From positions 62,001-126,000 of the IMG/VR virus record IMGVR_UViG_3300032893_000004: a stretch of 64,000 nt of DNA. One strand, 5' to 3'. The notes under the pieces were generated by a model. It saw nothing but the letters and a program-made list of their open reading frames with translations, did not search any database and had not been told where the DNA came from. Of this stretch, positions 32,370 to 40,071 are shown piece by piece (the first letter of the stretch is position 1; each line of letters opens with the position of its first letter). The position numbers were made by a program, and so were the translations under genes. The DNA is from a virus.

Positions 32370-32706
32370 CGCGACCTTCTTCCACGTTGATGCGTTTGGA
32401 TTCTTCGTTCAACGACTTGGTGGACACTATCAGTTTTTCTACTCCGTTCCGATCGAAGCGAGTCGGCCCCTCTACCATGAATGGAGTGATGTAAGGCGGA
32501 GTCTCAGATCCGAGGAAGAGAGATTCCACGTAACCCACGCCGGATAGGAAACACTTCCATGCCGGACCTTCGACCAAGACGAACGATCCTACCAGCTGAC
32601 CGTCTTCCGTTTCGATCGGAAACACTTCGTTAGCCGGCGACCATCTCCCCTCGAAAGCGACGGTGAACCGATAGATACGTGCGTGTTCATTTTTGACCGT
32701 TTTCAT
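32362..32706 (-). CDS. Hypothetical protein, 114 aa
   Basis: The frame extends 87 nt further upstream into the membrane protein gene, but the ATG at 32706 is preferred because AGAGGAAAG lies just before it. The product (MKTVKNEHARIYRFTVAFEGRW...) is a small mostly beta protein with one Cys and an acidic, disordered C-terminus (EEGRDE). Its stop overlaps the ClpP-like ATG region by 8 nt. No family recognised. Confidence 0.65.
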   Translation of the reverse strand: MKTVKNEHARIYRFTVAFEGRWSPANEVFPIETEDGQLVGSFVLVEGPAWKCFLSGVGYVESLFLGSETPPYITPFMVEGPTRFDRNGVEKLIVSTKSLNEESKRINVEEGRDE

Positions 32707-32944
32707 TGTCTTTCCTCTTTGGATTTCCATTCTTGTCGATTCCGTACTTTTCGCATACCTGCTCGATGCCTTCGGCGCAGGCGAACCACGCAAGGCTCAT
32801 CAGTCCGGTAGCGGCCAGAATGCCTACCGGAATTTCGACTTGTGCATTCACCGATGCGATGATCAGAAGTAAGTTGATTCCAACGAATCCGCCGATAGCG
32901 TATTCGCCGATCTTAAAGACCTTCAACCACGTCTTTGGTGCCAA
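32687..32944 (-). CDS. Small two-TM membrane protein, 85 aa
   Basis: 85 residues from a TTG at 32944 with SD AGGAG. Two hydrophobic segments are visible: about residues 16-33 (AIGGFVGINLLLIIASVN) and 38-56 (IPVGILAATGLMSLAWFA). A charged, basic C-terminus follows. Size and topology would suit a holin, but there is no lysis gene next to it other than a metallopeptidase of unknown role, so holin is only a possibility. It overlaps both neighbours. Confidence 0.65.
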   Translation of the reverse strand: MAPKTWLKVFKIGEYAIGGFVGINLLLIIASVNAQVEIPVGILAATGLMSLAWFACAEGIEQVCEKYGIDKNGNPKRKDNENGQK

Positions 32945-33461
32945 ACTTTCTCCTATACTTGGCTCGAAGCTCTCTCTGCTTTGCTCGAAGCGCGCCGACG
33001 CCGGGATAGTTTCCCTTCTTATAGTAATGCCTGTAGCACCAGATGTCCAGAGCTTTGTCGGCTGCCACCTTGTACTTCGGCAGCTTGATTCCCACCTCGT
33101 GCATGATCTTCGGTCTATACTTCGTATCGTTCTTCTCCGAGAGGTAGATCAGCTTGCGCTGAGCCTTAGGAGGCGGTTCTTCGGCTGAAGACTCGTTGTC
33201 CGCTATGATTGCCGCGTCGACCGCCTCATCTTTCTTTCTCTGGGCATAAATCCACGCCATGTGGTGGGCTAGTTCGTGAACAATGTTGAGGATTATCGTA
33301 GTCTTAGACTGTGACGGCCAGGTAAATACTTCGATCACCGATCCGTCCATGTCCCACGTCGCTCCGGGATCACCGCGACGGTGCCGCTTCCACTCCACGC
33401 GGAGCCCGAGGCCTTCGGCATACTTCACGAGCCGTTCGATTTCTCTGTCTCGGATGTGCAT
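32913..33461 (-). CDS. HExxH zinc metallopeptidase-like protein
   Basis: 182 residues, ATG at 33461 with a weak GGGA site. It holds VHELAHHMAW with the zinc motif H62-E63-x-x-H66 following a hydrophobic strand (TTIILNI). The N-terminus (DREIERLVKYAEGLGLRV) is like SprT/IrrE-type small metallopeptidases. A third ligand cannot be assigned with certainty; MHEVG at about 119-123 is a candidate. The C-terminus is strongly basic, suggesting DNA or RNA contact. It directly follows a rho-independent terminator, so it may be transcribed separately from the DUF932 operon. Confidence 0.65.
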   Translation of the reverse strand: MHIRDREIERLVKYAEGLGLRVEWKRHRRGDPGATWDMDGSVIEVFTWPSQSKTTIILNIVHELAHHMAWIYAQRKKDEAVDAAIIADNESSAEEPPPKAQRKLIYLSEKNDTKYRPKIMHEVGIKLPKYKVAADKALDIWCYRHYYKKGNYPGVGALRAKQRELRAKYRRKFGTKDVVEGL

Positions 33462-33479
33462 ATGGTCCCATCTTAGCGG

Positions 33480-33503
33480 AAAACGGGCCGGAAATCCAGC
33501 CCG
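33480..33503 (-). terminator. Rho-independent terminator after the DUF932 operon
   Basis: On the minus strand CGGGCTGG-ATTT-CCGGCCCG forms an 8-bp stem (one G-U pair) followed by TTTT. It lies 13 nt after the stop of the 99-aa gene and before the metallopeptidase start at 33461. Confidence 0.75.
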
Positions 33504-33516
33504 CCGAACTATCTGA

Positions 33517-33816
33517 TTACACTAACTTTGCAGCCTTAGGCGCTTCGAGTTGCTGCTTCGTAGGAACGGTCCAGCCAGGAGCCGCCGAGTGAATCTTCTG
33601 CAGCCACACTTTCCCGGCGATGCATTCCGTCGCCAGATTCATCGCGCCTACCAATCCTTGGGCGTTACCGGGAAACGGGGCGTGTTCTACGACGCCGCCC
33701 TTCTCCATGACGATGAAGACTCGGTATGACAGGTTAGGGTCCTGGATCACCTGCACCAGCTCGTGGTTGACGATCAACTTTCCTTCGACGAACTGGGCGT
33801 AAGTTTGGCGCTTCAT
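33517..33816 (-). CDS. Hypothetical protein, 99 aa, partner of DUF932 gene
   Basis: 99 residues. The sequence (MKRQTYAQFVEGKLIVNHELVQVIQD, then VFIVMEKGGVVEHAPFPGNAQGLVGAMNLATE) suggests a small alpha/beta fold; the end is Lys/Ala-rich. Its ATG overlaps the DUF932 stop (ATGA), so the two are expressed together and then terminated by the hairpin just downstream. No family recognised. Confidence 0.7.
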   Translation of the reverse strand: MKRQTYAQFVEGKLIVNHELVQVIQDPNLSYRVFIVMEKGGVVEHAPFPGNAQGLVGAMNLATECIAGKVWLQKIHSAAPGWTVPTKQQLEAPKAAKLV

Positions 33817-34778
33817 ACTGAACCGCCCGCTGCCATCTTCACGGCAACCGACATCGCTCGTGCGTTCGTCTGCTTGTTGGTACCGAACCAGAGACTATCC
33901 AGACGCGAGTCGGCGTTATCCTTCGCCTCGTGAGTCAGATACTGCGTGACCCCGTTATAGAGAGCCCACATCGTTCCGTTGACTCCAGGCATGCTGTTGC
34001 CGTAGCCCGTTTCGAACAAGCGAGTGATGTCGCTCGTGATCGAATCCAGACGAGTCTGCTGGCGCTCTGTGATAGCGTCTTCAGACACTTGTGGGTAGAA
34101 CACGAGATGAACGTACTTCTTGAGATCGCGCATGGATACGCCAGCGCGAGCCATCGCCTTGAAAGCTTCGCCTGTGGCTTCGAACTGCTGGTTGGCAGTG
34201 TTGACCATCTCCTGAACCTTTTCTAGAGCGATCTCAACCTTAGAGGTATGGCGAACCCGCAGAAGCGAAGAATCAGTCGCCGATATCGCAGCTGCCAGGG
34301 TATTGGCGCACACGACTCGGATCGGGCTGAAGCCGACCTGGACCGAAGCTGCTCCGTCGTGACGATTCGTCAGGAGGAGATACTTGCGAACTTCGTCGCC
34401 TTTGACGACTTCGATCGGGTTGCGGTTCATCTGCGCGAGGACCCAGATCTTACGACCGCCGTCGAGGGAACCGGCCGTTTCGAGGGTGATCTCGCCCGAC
34501 TTGATGAACGGTTCGAAGAACTCGAACGCCTTGTCGTTCTGAAGAGCGTGGTACTTGGAACCTACTTCTCCGAGGATCGCGTTGTCCGATTCGCGGATCA
34601 CGGCTCGGGCTCCGACTTTACGGCCGTCGGCCAAGAACAGTGGTTTCAGTCCGACTTTCCAGTCGAGACCGGCCAGCTTGATACCCTCTTCGATCGAAGG
34701 TGCATTCTGGATGATCTTGCCCAGCTGATGCCAAGGGATTTCTTTGACCGAGAACATATTTTCGACTTGGTGGCTCAA
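33813..34778 (-). CDS. DUF932 family protein (phage/plasmid-like TIGR03299 type)
   Basis: 321 residues from a TTG at 34778 with a strong SD (AAAGGAG). Residues 1-60 (FSVKEIPWHQLGK..., LAGLDWKVGLKPLF) and 80-175 (GSKYHALQNDKAFEFFEPFI, TAGSLDGGRKIWVLAQM, TNRHDGAASVQVGFSPIRVVCANTLAAA) match DUF932 very well. This family is common on large phages and plasmids; its biochemical role is not established. A promoter-like sequence precedes it in the 112-nt gap and a terminator follows its partner gene, so it forms a two-gene unit. Confidence 0.85.
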   Translation of the reverse strand: MSHQVENMFSVKEIPWHQLGKIIQNAPSIEEGIKLAGLDWKVGLKPLFLADGRKVGARAVIRESDNAILGEVGSKYHALQNDKAFEFFEPFIKSGEITLETAGSLDGGRKIWVLAQMNRNPIEVVKGDEVRKYLLLTNRHDGAASVQVGFSPIRVVCANTLAAAISATDSSLLRVRHTSKVEIALEKVQEMVNTANQQFEATGEAFKAMARAGVSMRDLKKYVHLVFYPQVSEDAITERQQTRLDSITSDITRLFETGYGNSMPGVNGTMWALYNGVTQYLTHEAKDNADSRLDSLWFGTNKQTNARAMSVAVKMAAGGSV

Positions 34779-34817
34779 TTGATACTCCTTTGAAAGTATT
34801 TGTGCGAAGACAATACC

Positions 34818-34846
34818 AGGATATCAAGGTCCGGTGCGGAAGGCAA
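34818..34846 (-). promoter_or_regulatory. Sigma70-like promoter before DUF932 gene
   Basis: On the minus strand TTGCCT, 17 nt, TATCCT. It also has GGAC at the same position relative to the -35 as the two plus-strand promoters. The DUF932 start lies 39 nt downstream. The same gap holds a possible weak hairpin AGATTCT-x10-AGAATCT ending in CATTTT (about 34855-34878) after the exonuclease gene. Confidence 0.4.
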
Positions 34847-34890
34847 TACGCTAAAATGAGATTCTCACGAAATGTAGAATCTGCCTTATT

Positions 34891-35469
34891 TCATAAGGTT
34901 AGAAACCTCTCGTAGACTCGGAACATCGTGTTGACGTCTCCTTTTGCAGTATGCCAGTCTGAATCTGGGACAGAAATGTTCAGCGCCTTCGCCAGATTTT
35001 TCAAACTGATACTGGCGTTACGCGGCAGAAGCCCCTTATCTTTTAAGAACCCAGCCACAACGGCCGTATCGCGAGTGTGGTAATCCGTGAACAGTCGCAG
35101 GATCTTCTCTTTCAGCAAGTGGTTGATCACGAAGTCTTTGTCGAACGGTTCGTTCTGGCCAATACGGATGAGTTTGTTGCGACCATCCTCGGACTCTTCC
35201 TTCAGAAAATAATACACCTTTTCCGCCGCTGCGTCGATCGTGATCGCTTCTTTGTCGTGCTTGACGAGATCTATCTTGTTAATCGCCAGCGCACCAGCGG
35301 TGACATTGTAGCATTCATCTTCGTTAGGCTTAATCTTAAGATCCAAGTCTCGAAGGATTCGGAATTTGCCAAATTCAAGCACGGCCGTGGCCATGTAGAG
35401 CGTCAGCAGACTATGCTGGCGAGCGTACAGTCCACCGGTCTCCGCATCGTATCCGAGGTACTTGTCCAT
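34891..35469 (-). CDS. DEDDh 3'-5' exonuclease (DnaQ/RNase T-like)
   Basis: 192 residues. All four DEDD positions are visible: D8 and E10 in GYDAETGG, D110 in GQNEPFDKDF, and H173 with D178 in DWHTAKGDV, which makes it the DEDDh type. Such enzymes trim single-stranded 3' ends of DNA or RNA. No polymerase domain is attached. Its ATG overlaps the stop of the ligase gene (TAATG), so ligase and exonuclease are produced together, as in a DNA repair or recombination pair. Confidence 0.85.
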   Translation of the reverse strand: MDKYLGYDAETGGLYARQHSLLTLYMATAVLEFGKFRILRDLDLKIKPNEDECYNVTAGALAINKIDLVKHDKEAITIDAAAEKVYYFLKEESEDGRNKLIRIGQNEPFDKDFVINHLLKEKILRLFTDYHTRDTAVVAGFLKDKGLLPRNASISLKNLAKALNISVPDSDWHTAKGDVNTMFRVYERFLTL

Positions 35470-36698
35470 TATTCTTCCGCTCTGATGCGAAGGCCTACCG
35501 GGAATCTCGGGACTCCAGCTGCCCCAGTGAATCCCTGATACTGCACAGTAAGTTTCTTTCCGGCCCAGAGAGTTGGGTTATCGAAATATTCTTTGAGTCC
35601 GCTAAGCGAGCCAGACATCTTTGCAAGGAACTCTTTCCCATCGCTCGTCCGGCACACAAAAGCGCCGACGTGTCCTTGAAGGCGGCCGCGACCTTCCTCA
35701 ACTCCGACGATGTCAAACTCCGCGTCTTCGAATTCTTTGACCTTTTGGAGCCCGTAGGATCGCTTGTTTTGCTCATATAGACCGTCTCCGTTGCGCAGCA
35801 TGGCGCCCTCGAAACCCTGGTTGCGGACACCCACGAAGAACTCAGAAACTTGTTCCTCGTTTTCGACCATTCCGGTCTGCACGGGTTGCAGGTAAGAAGA
35901 CATGCATGTCGCCAGAGCTGCGGTAAGATCGTCATTGCGATCCGCGAAGATTTTGTCAGATACCATATCGTAGATATGATATTCGACGTTCTCGTATCCT
36001 TCAGCCGGCTCTTCCTGGCGAACCAAGGAAACGATCTCTTCGAAATTCGTGCGAAACTTATGGTTATACAATTCGCCGTCGAGAATGATGTCGGTGAACG
36101 ATTCTTCCAGAGCAGCGACGATGTGCGGCAGCGATGTGATTGGCTTGCGAGTCCGAGACCACAGCGTGGCCTTACCGTTGGAAACGATCGCGATGCAGCG
36201 GATACCGTCGAACTTAGGCTGGATGTACGCCGGCCATTTTATCTTCTTGCCGTGCTTAGCGAATGATTGGGCGAGCATCGGGAATAGCCCGCCCGTCACA
36301 AGCTCCGCGTCAACTTCTTGATCGCGAGCAGCCTGTTCGCTCTCGACGTATCCTTTTTTCTTCTGCTTCTTCCACTTCGCTTCGGCTTCTTTTTCAGCCT
36401 GCTGGTAAGCAGTCGTGGCATTCTTCTTGCCGGGATTCTTGCCTTCACGTATCACATCGACCGTTCGCTGCGGAGACGCCGTGCCGAGTTGGCCGTACAT
36501 CGTGACAACTTCGCCGGTGACCAGAAACGTTCCGACTTCGGTCTCGGACGGTACGTCTTTCTGCTGAGCAAAGACGTCCCAGTACTGGATCGCTCCGGTG
36601 TTGGTCTTCTTGTAAAGTCTCGGGAAGGTTTTGACGATCAGCTTCGTAGGGGTCGATGCGTAGCTTAGCGGATCGAGGCCTGCGGTGGACAGATTCAT
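35469..36698 (-). CDS. ATP-dependent DNA ligase with N-terminal WGR-like domain
   Basis: 409 residues, SD AGAGGAA. Residues 20-118 resemble a WGR domain (YWDVFA, VVTMYGQLGTASPQRT, ending KKQKKKGYVE). Residues 150-409 are the ligase: motif I K162-F-D-G-I-R167 (nucleotide attachment Lys), motif IIIa LDGELY, motif IV FEGAMLRNGDG, motif V LQKVKEFEDAEFDIVG, then an OB-type domain. It seals nicks in DNA using ATP. WGR domains recognise DNA ends in PARPs and some bacterial proteins; its presence here would give the ligase end-binding ability. Coupled to the exonuclease. Confidence 0.85.
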   Translation of the reverse strand: MNLSTAGLDPLSYASTPTKLIVKTFPRLYKKTNTGAIQYWDVFAQQKDVPSETEVGTFLVTGEVVTMYGQLGTASPQRTVDVIREGKNPGKKNATTAYQQAEKEAEAKWKKQKKKGYVESEQAARDQEVDAELVTGGLFPMLAQSFAKHGKKIKWPAYIQPKFDGIRCIAIVSNGKATLWSRTRKPITSLPHIVAALEESFTDIILDGELYNHKFRTNFEEIVSLVRQEEPAEGYENVEYHIYDMVSDKIFADRNDDLTAALATCMSSYLQPVQTGMVENEEQVSEFFVGVRNQGFEGAMLRNGDGLYEQNKRSYGLQKVKEFEDAEFDIVGVEEGRGRLQGHVGAFVCRTSDGKEFLAKMSGSLSGLKEYFDNPTLWAGKKLTVQYQGFTGAAGVPRFPVGLRIRAEE

Positions 36699-36721
36699 AC
36701 ATTTCCTCTCGTGTTATGGAA

Positions 36722-37207
36722 CTACTGCTCTTGTTTACTCTTCAGCCAAAAATCGTAGTCGGCAGATATCTGATTTTGCAAAGACTTTGCATCTTCGTCG
36801 GTCTTTGGCATCGTTTTCGTGTAGATCAGAACTGGTACGTATCCTGACGCGAACATACACTCGATGTCCTTAGCCTTGCACACGCTTAAGCCCAGGTAAG
36901 TCTTGATCACGAGCGTTTGCTCGCTCTGAACACAGAATGCTCCTCTAGAGTTCAACTGGATCGGGGCTAAACGATCGTCTCGGAGAGCGGCGGCGGAACA
37001 GCCAGCTATGATCGCTTCTGATTCCACGTGTCTGACACTAGCATCGAGCAGCACGTCTTCGAGCTTATACCGCGTCGCTGCGCCAGGCGCGGCGGGCGTC
37101 TGGCGAAAAGTCATGTCCATATAGATGCTCGCTATCACAGCTCCCAAGACGACTGCAATGGAACCCAGGATCACCGTACCTTCAGTTATTTTAGATATTT
37201 TAGACAT
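36722..37207 (-). CDS. Membrane-anchored/exported Cys-containing protein, 161 aa
   Basis: 161 residues, strong SD (GGAGG). Residues 10-32 form an N-terminal signal anchor (EGTVILGSIAVVLGAVIASIY), after which the chain has four Cys (AGCSAAA, GAFCVQS, LSVCKAK, IECMFAS), consistent with disulphides outside the cytoplasm. No lipobox was seen. Lies in a sigma70-promoted operon upstream of the ligase. Possible roles include superinfection exclusion or lysis control; no family recognised. Confidence 0.65.
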   Translation of the reverse strand: MSKISKITEGTVILGSIAVVLGAVIASIYMDMTFRQTPAAPGAATRYKLEDVLLDASVRHVESEAIIAGCSAAALRDDRLAPIQLNSRGAFCVQSEQTLVIKTYLGLSVCKAKDIECMFASGYVPVLIYTKTMPKTDEDAKSLQNQISADYDFWLKSKQEQ

Positions 37208-37236
37208 TCTGCCTCCGTAGAGGAGAAGATACCAGC

Positions 37237-37551
37237 TTAGTTGTCTGAACGCAAGGGCAAAACGTTGGCCGGTGATGATGTCTTGATATCATCGGTCAAG
37301 ACGCCTAGCTTGCGTAGTTCTTGCCGCTCGAACTGTACGTGCCGGCCGATGTAGTTGATCTTTCGCACCATAGCTTCGCGTTCCGTCTGGGCAACGAATC
37401 GGTCCGAATCGAGTCCTAGAAGATGACGCAGACCGGTCCGGATTCTCGGGATCAGCGTTGCTCGATTGCGATAGATGTACACGGCAGTTGCCACTTCGAT
37501 GACCATCCAGCAGGCGATAACGATAACGGCGATTTGAAAAAGGGTGTTCAT
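37237..37551 (-). CDS. Small single-TM membrane protein, 104 aa
   Basis: The ATG at 37551 is chosen over one 12 nt upstream because GGAGG lies 5 nt before it. Residues 3-27 are a clear membrane helix (TLFQIAVIVIACWMVIEVATAVYIY), followed by a basic cytoplasmic helical domain. The first gene after a near-consensus promoter, so probably early expressed. No family recognised. Confidence 0.7.
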   Translation of the reverse strand: MNTLFQIAVIVIACWMVIEVATAVYIYRNRATLIPRIRTGLRHLLGLDSDRFVAQTEREAMVRKINYIGRHVQFERQELRKLGVLTDDIKTSSPANVLPLRSDN

Positions 37552-37570
37552 AGATTCCTCCATTTGAATC

Positions 37571-37599
37571 AGTATATCGAACTCTTAGACAGGTGTCAA
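37571..37599 (-). promoter_or_regulatory. Near-consensus sigma70 promoter for the ligase operon
   Basis: On the minus strand TTGACA (37599-37594), a 17-nt spacer and TATACT (37576-37571). The TSS would lie about 37565, 14 nt before the ATG at 37551. It overlaps the 3' end of the 154-aa gene. This is the best host-type promoter in the window and probably drives 37551 to 34891 early after infection. Confidence 0.7.
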
Positions 37600-38060
37600 A
37601 TATTGTCGGAAAGCGACTTGAGATGAGACGTGATGACTCGGTTTCTGAACCGTTTCAAGGTCTCTTCGTCGTGCGAGAACGGAACGCAGCCTTCGAACCG
37701 ACGATACGAGATCGCTAGATCGAACGTGTGTTCCAGCGCGAGACGACGGGCGTTGATGTCAGCGTACATCCGACCGCTGAATGTGTCCCGAACGCCGTAC
37801 TCCAACTTCGGAAGGCGAGTTGAGGCAGCTTCGATTCTCATGATCATTTCGAACGTGTTGGTGACCGTCGAGCACGAGTGCTGTTCGATCAAGTCTTCCA
37901 AGATATGGTTCATGTAGAACAGATAGGCGTTCGCCGTCCGGTCGTTCATGCGCTTGGACGCGAAGATCGCGTATGGCGATAAGCGATCAAGGACGTGAGA
38001 CGTCAATCCTCGATATCCGCTATCGATTCTCGGCTGCAGAACAACTTCTTGATCAAGCAC
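37596..38060 (-). CDS. Hypothetical protein, 154 aa
   Basis: A longer frame exists from 38105, but the GTG at 38060 follows AGGGG and overlaps the preceding stop by 8 nt, so it is preferred. The product is predominantly helical and basic (VLDRLSPYAIFASKRMNDRTANAYLFYMNHILEDL, then FEMIMRIEAAS, RRLALEHTFDLAISYRRFEG). Two Cys. No family recognised. It belongs to the early-type minus-strand island. Confidence 0.65.
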   Translation of the reverse strand: MLDQEVVLQPRIDSGYRGLTSHVLDRLSPYAIFASKRMNDRTANAYLFYMNHILEDLIEQHSCSTVTNTFEMIMRIEAASTRLPKLEYGVRDTFSGRMYADINARRLALEHTFDLAISYRRFEGCVPFSHDEETLKRFRNRVITSHLKSLSDNI

Positions 38061-38286
38061 TTTTGCCCCTGACGATAGAGTTTTCGGCCGCTTTTTGGAA
38101 CACATCGAAGAATATCTCGTAGTCAGCGATCACGAATGCCAGTATAGCACCCAACTCTTCCTTCGTCAACTTGTCGGCCGCTGCCGCAAAAAGCTGCCCG
38201 AATTCGCTGTCTTCGCGTAGCTTGTTGTCGATCAGCTTGCACATCTCGTCGGTCAATCGCTGAACTGCGTCTTCTTGGGAAATCAT
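38053..38286 (-). CDS. Hypothetical small helical protein, 77 aa
   Basis: 77 residues, strongly helical and acidic (AVQRLTDEMCKLIDNKLRED, KLTKEELGAILAFVIADYEIFFDVFQKAAE). The ATG overlaps the TTM protein stop (ATGA). No family recognised. Small acidic early proteins of this kind often bind host proteins; no evidence for a specific target. Confidence 0.65.
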   Translation of the reverse strand: MISQEDAVQRLTDEMCKLIDNKLREDSEFGQLFAAAADKLTKEELGAILAFVIADYEIFFDVFQKAAENSIVRGKSA

Positions 38287-38873
38287 GATTTACTGACCCT
38301 ATAGCGTTTGCCGGAGTAGATCTCGTAGAGAGAATCGTTGATGATGTCGGAGTCGGTCAGCCCGAACGATTCGTTCAGAAATTTCTTCCACTTGTTGAGC
38401 ATATCTATCGACACCTTGATGGGTGCCTCGTGGATCTCCACTTCGATCAGATCCATGCGCCGGTCGCCGTCGCACGAAGCTCTGTACCACACGATGTCGA
38501 CCACGAAGTCCCCGTCCTGGACGAAGTAGATGTCGCAGTCCTTGTAGATCGGCAGGATCTTGTTGAAACCTAACTCCGACATCATCTCCCGGATCAGCAT
38601 AGGAGAAACCGACGGTGGAAGGGTTACGTTGACCTCTTTTCGGACCGTAGTGGAACGCTTCGAGGTGCGCGCCTTGACGGTCAGCTCGTTGGTCTTCGAA
38701 CCGTGACGGTGGCGGAGAACGAACGGACCGTTGATGTGGTAGTAGTCGAAGCCGGCTATCGTGACCAGCTTCCACTTCTTTCCGCGCAGGTGGCGACGCA
38801 GCGCGAGGTTGAAGTCAGATCGCTTCACCCTCTGCGCGTTCCACTTGATCTCGATTTCTTTCCACTTGGCCAT
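38283..38873 (-). CDS. CYTH-like triphosphate tunnel metalloenzyme
   Basis: 196 residues, SD CAGGAG. It carries the CYTH/TTM signature: E6-x-E8-x-K10 in KEIEIKW, then basic strands R54-H-R56 and ELTVKAR (64-69), an acidic strand VVDIVWY (124-130) and E144-V-E146 in DLIEVEIHE. TTM enzymes cut triphosphate from nucleotides, RNA 5' ends, thiamine triphosphate or inorganic polyphosphate, with Mg or Mn in an eight-stranded tunnel. The EhExK and later acidic pair are intact, so activity is plausible. It is second to the VTC domain (same fold superfamily) in this window. Confidence 0.65.
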   Translation of the reverse strand: MAKWKEIEIKWNAQRVKRSDFNLALRRHLRGKKWKLVTIAGFDYYHINGPFVLRHRHGSKTNELTVKARTSKRSTTVRKEVNVTLPPSVSPMLIREMMSELGFNKILPIYKDCDIYFVQDGDFVVDIVWYRASCDGDRRMDLIEVEIHEAPIKVSIDMLNKWKKFLNESFGLTDSDIINDSLYEIYSGKRYRVSKS

Positions 38874-38874
38874 T

Positions 38875-39186
38875 CTACTCCTGAGGATTCGTCTGCATTC
38901 CCAAGAACGCGTTGATGACGTCGACCGGTTGGTTCCGGAGTTCCCGGACCGTGCGGCGAAGTACGTTCATGGCGATCGGCATCTCCACGTCGAACAGCTT
39001 CGGGACCGCCTTGCCGGTCTTCGGATCCTTCTCGGTGATCAAGTTGCCCTTGTCGTCTTTCCGATAAAATTGGCGAGTCACGCCTGATCCGACCATGGTA
39101 ATCTCGTCCTTGACGCCCATCGCCTTCAGCTTCTGGGTGATCAGTTTCGATACGCGTTTCTTTTCTTTCTTTGAAATATAGCTCAT
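38875..39186 (-). CDS. Hypothetical protein, 103 aa, first gene of minus early island
   Basis: 103 residues, excellent SD (AGGAGG) before the ATG at 39186. A basic N-terminus (MSYISKKEKKRVSKLITQKLKAMG), a small beta segment (MVGSGVTRQFYRKDDKGNLI), then helical PIAMNVLRRTVRELRNQPVDVI. It is the first gene left of the divergent promoter region. No family recognised; a DNA- or RNA-binding role would fit the charge. Confidence 0.7.
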   Translation of the reverse strand: MSYISKKEKKRVSKLITQKLKAMGVKDEITMVGSGVTRQFYRKDDKGNLITEKDPKTGKAVPKLFDVEMPIAMNVLRRTVRELRNQPVDVINAFLGMQTNPQE

Positions 39187-39203
39187 CTGGGCCTCCTGTT
39201 CTC

Positions 39204-39209
39204 ATTATA
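39204..39209 (-). promoter_or_regulatory. Candidate -10 box for the leftward 39186 operon
   Basis: TATAAT on the minus strand, 17 nt upstream of the ATG at 39186. No good -35 box stands at the right distance (CTAGTC at 17 nt), so the promoter is uncertain. It faces the plus-strand promoter at 39243-39271 within the same 102-nt gap. Confidence 0.35.
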
Positions 39210-39242
39210 CAACAGAACGCCTGTTTGACTAGCCCTTTATAC

Positions 39243-39271
39243 TTGACTGCTTTGGTGGACTATCGGATAAT
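39243..39271 (+). promoter_or_regulatory. Sigma70-like promoter for the 39289-40361 plus-strand genes
   Basis: TTGACT (39243-39248), 17-nt spacer, GATAAT (39266-39271), TSS about 39278, so the leader is only about 10 nt. The sequence TGGACTATCGGATAAT matches the promoter at 8537-8565 in 22 of 29 positions overall, including all spacer positions nearest the -10. Confidence 0.65.
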
Positions 39272-39288
39272 GTGAGTGGAGGGTCTAC

Positions 39289-40071
39289 ATGGCCAACATC
39301 CACAAGTACGTCCAAGCCGCATGGGCTCGCTGTCAGTTCCCAGGTAAAGAACGGTATCGCCTCGCTGTCGACCTGCATGCCTACGGACACGGCGAACATC
39401 GGCTCACTCTCGCGTGGGATGTGCCTAACGCGGATCCTGAGCGTACTCAGCATAAGTGGAAAGACAGATTCGGCAACATATACAGTCGATGGCAGGAACC
39501 TGGCGAACTTATATCAGTGTACCACCAGGCAGCGTTCCCGTACCAAGATTCGTACCCGTCAGGATACTTCGAAAGATTGATCTGCCAGATTCACACCGAA
39601 CTAGCCGTACACGAAGCTCTAGAAACGTTTCTCGTCGACGGCGCACGGCAATGGTACCCGCACCAGAAGGCAGACATCGTGTGCCCGCGCACAGGAAAAT
39701 TTTTACGCAACGACTCATGGCGCAACGTACTCGCATGGGCCGGCGTCAAAGCTGCCATGGATCCACACCCTCCAGGGCTTCCCTCTTGGGCCAAAACGAT
39801 CGTGAAACGGCGTAAGATGATCCTAAAATTGCGCAGCATCCGCGCGACGTGGAAATTCTTTAGAAGTGGCATATTCGAAAAAGACTCCTTTTTGAAGAAA
39901 TGCAGGTTTGTGATCATCTGCCTTAGTCATCTCCATAATAGCCTATTCGGCACATATAACAACTGCTTATGGCACCTGGAAGACTGGCTTCGAGAGAAAG
40001 AAATGGAACGGTTAGTGCGCCGCCTGAAGAAGAGGCAGCTCGAACAAGAAACTAAAAAGGAGGCCGCGTGA
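39289..40071 (+). CDS. Hypothetical protein, 260 aa, plus-strand island
   Basis: 260 residues, SD GGAGGG. The first 60 residues are Trp/His-rich (YVQAAWARCQFPGKERYRLAVDLHAYGHGEHRLTLAWDVP), the centre has further aromatic clusters (QWYPHQKADIVCP) and the C-terminal half is helical and very basic. The last 35 residues form a Glu/Arg/Lys coiled segment. No catalytic motif or family was recognised. It is expressed from a host-type promoter against the direction of the capsid genes, which suggests an early protein that acts on the host. Confidence 0.7.
   Translation: MANIHKYVQAAWARCQFPGKERYRLAVDLHAYGHGEHRLTLAWDVPNADPERTQHKWKDRFGNIYSRWQEPGELISVYHQAAFPYQDSYPSGYFERLICQIHTELAVHEALETFLVDGARQWYPHQKADIVCPRTGKFLRNDSWRNVLAWAGVKAAMDPHPPGLPSWAKTIVKRRKMILKLRSIRATWKFFRSGIFEKDSFLKKCRFVIICLSHLHNSLFGTYNNCLWHLEDWLREKEMERLVRRLKKRQLEQETKKEAA

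Noticed and set aside
32687-32944. Holin call for the two-TM protein
   Set aside because: Only size and topology support it; no adjacent lysin, so described as a membrane protein.
37596-38105. Longer start for the 154-aa protein
   Set aside because: It would overlap the upstream gene by over 50 nt; the GTG at 38060 has a better SD.
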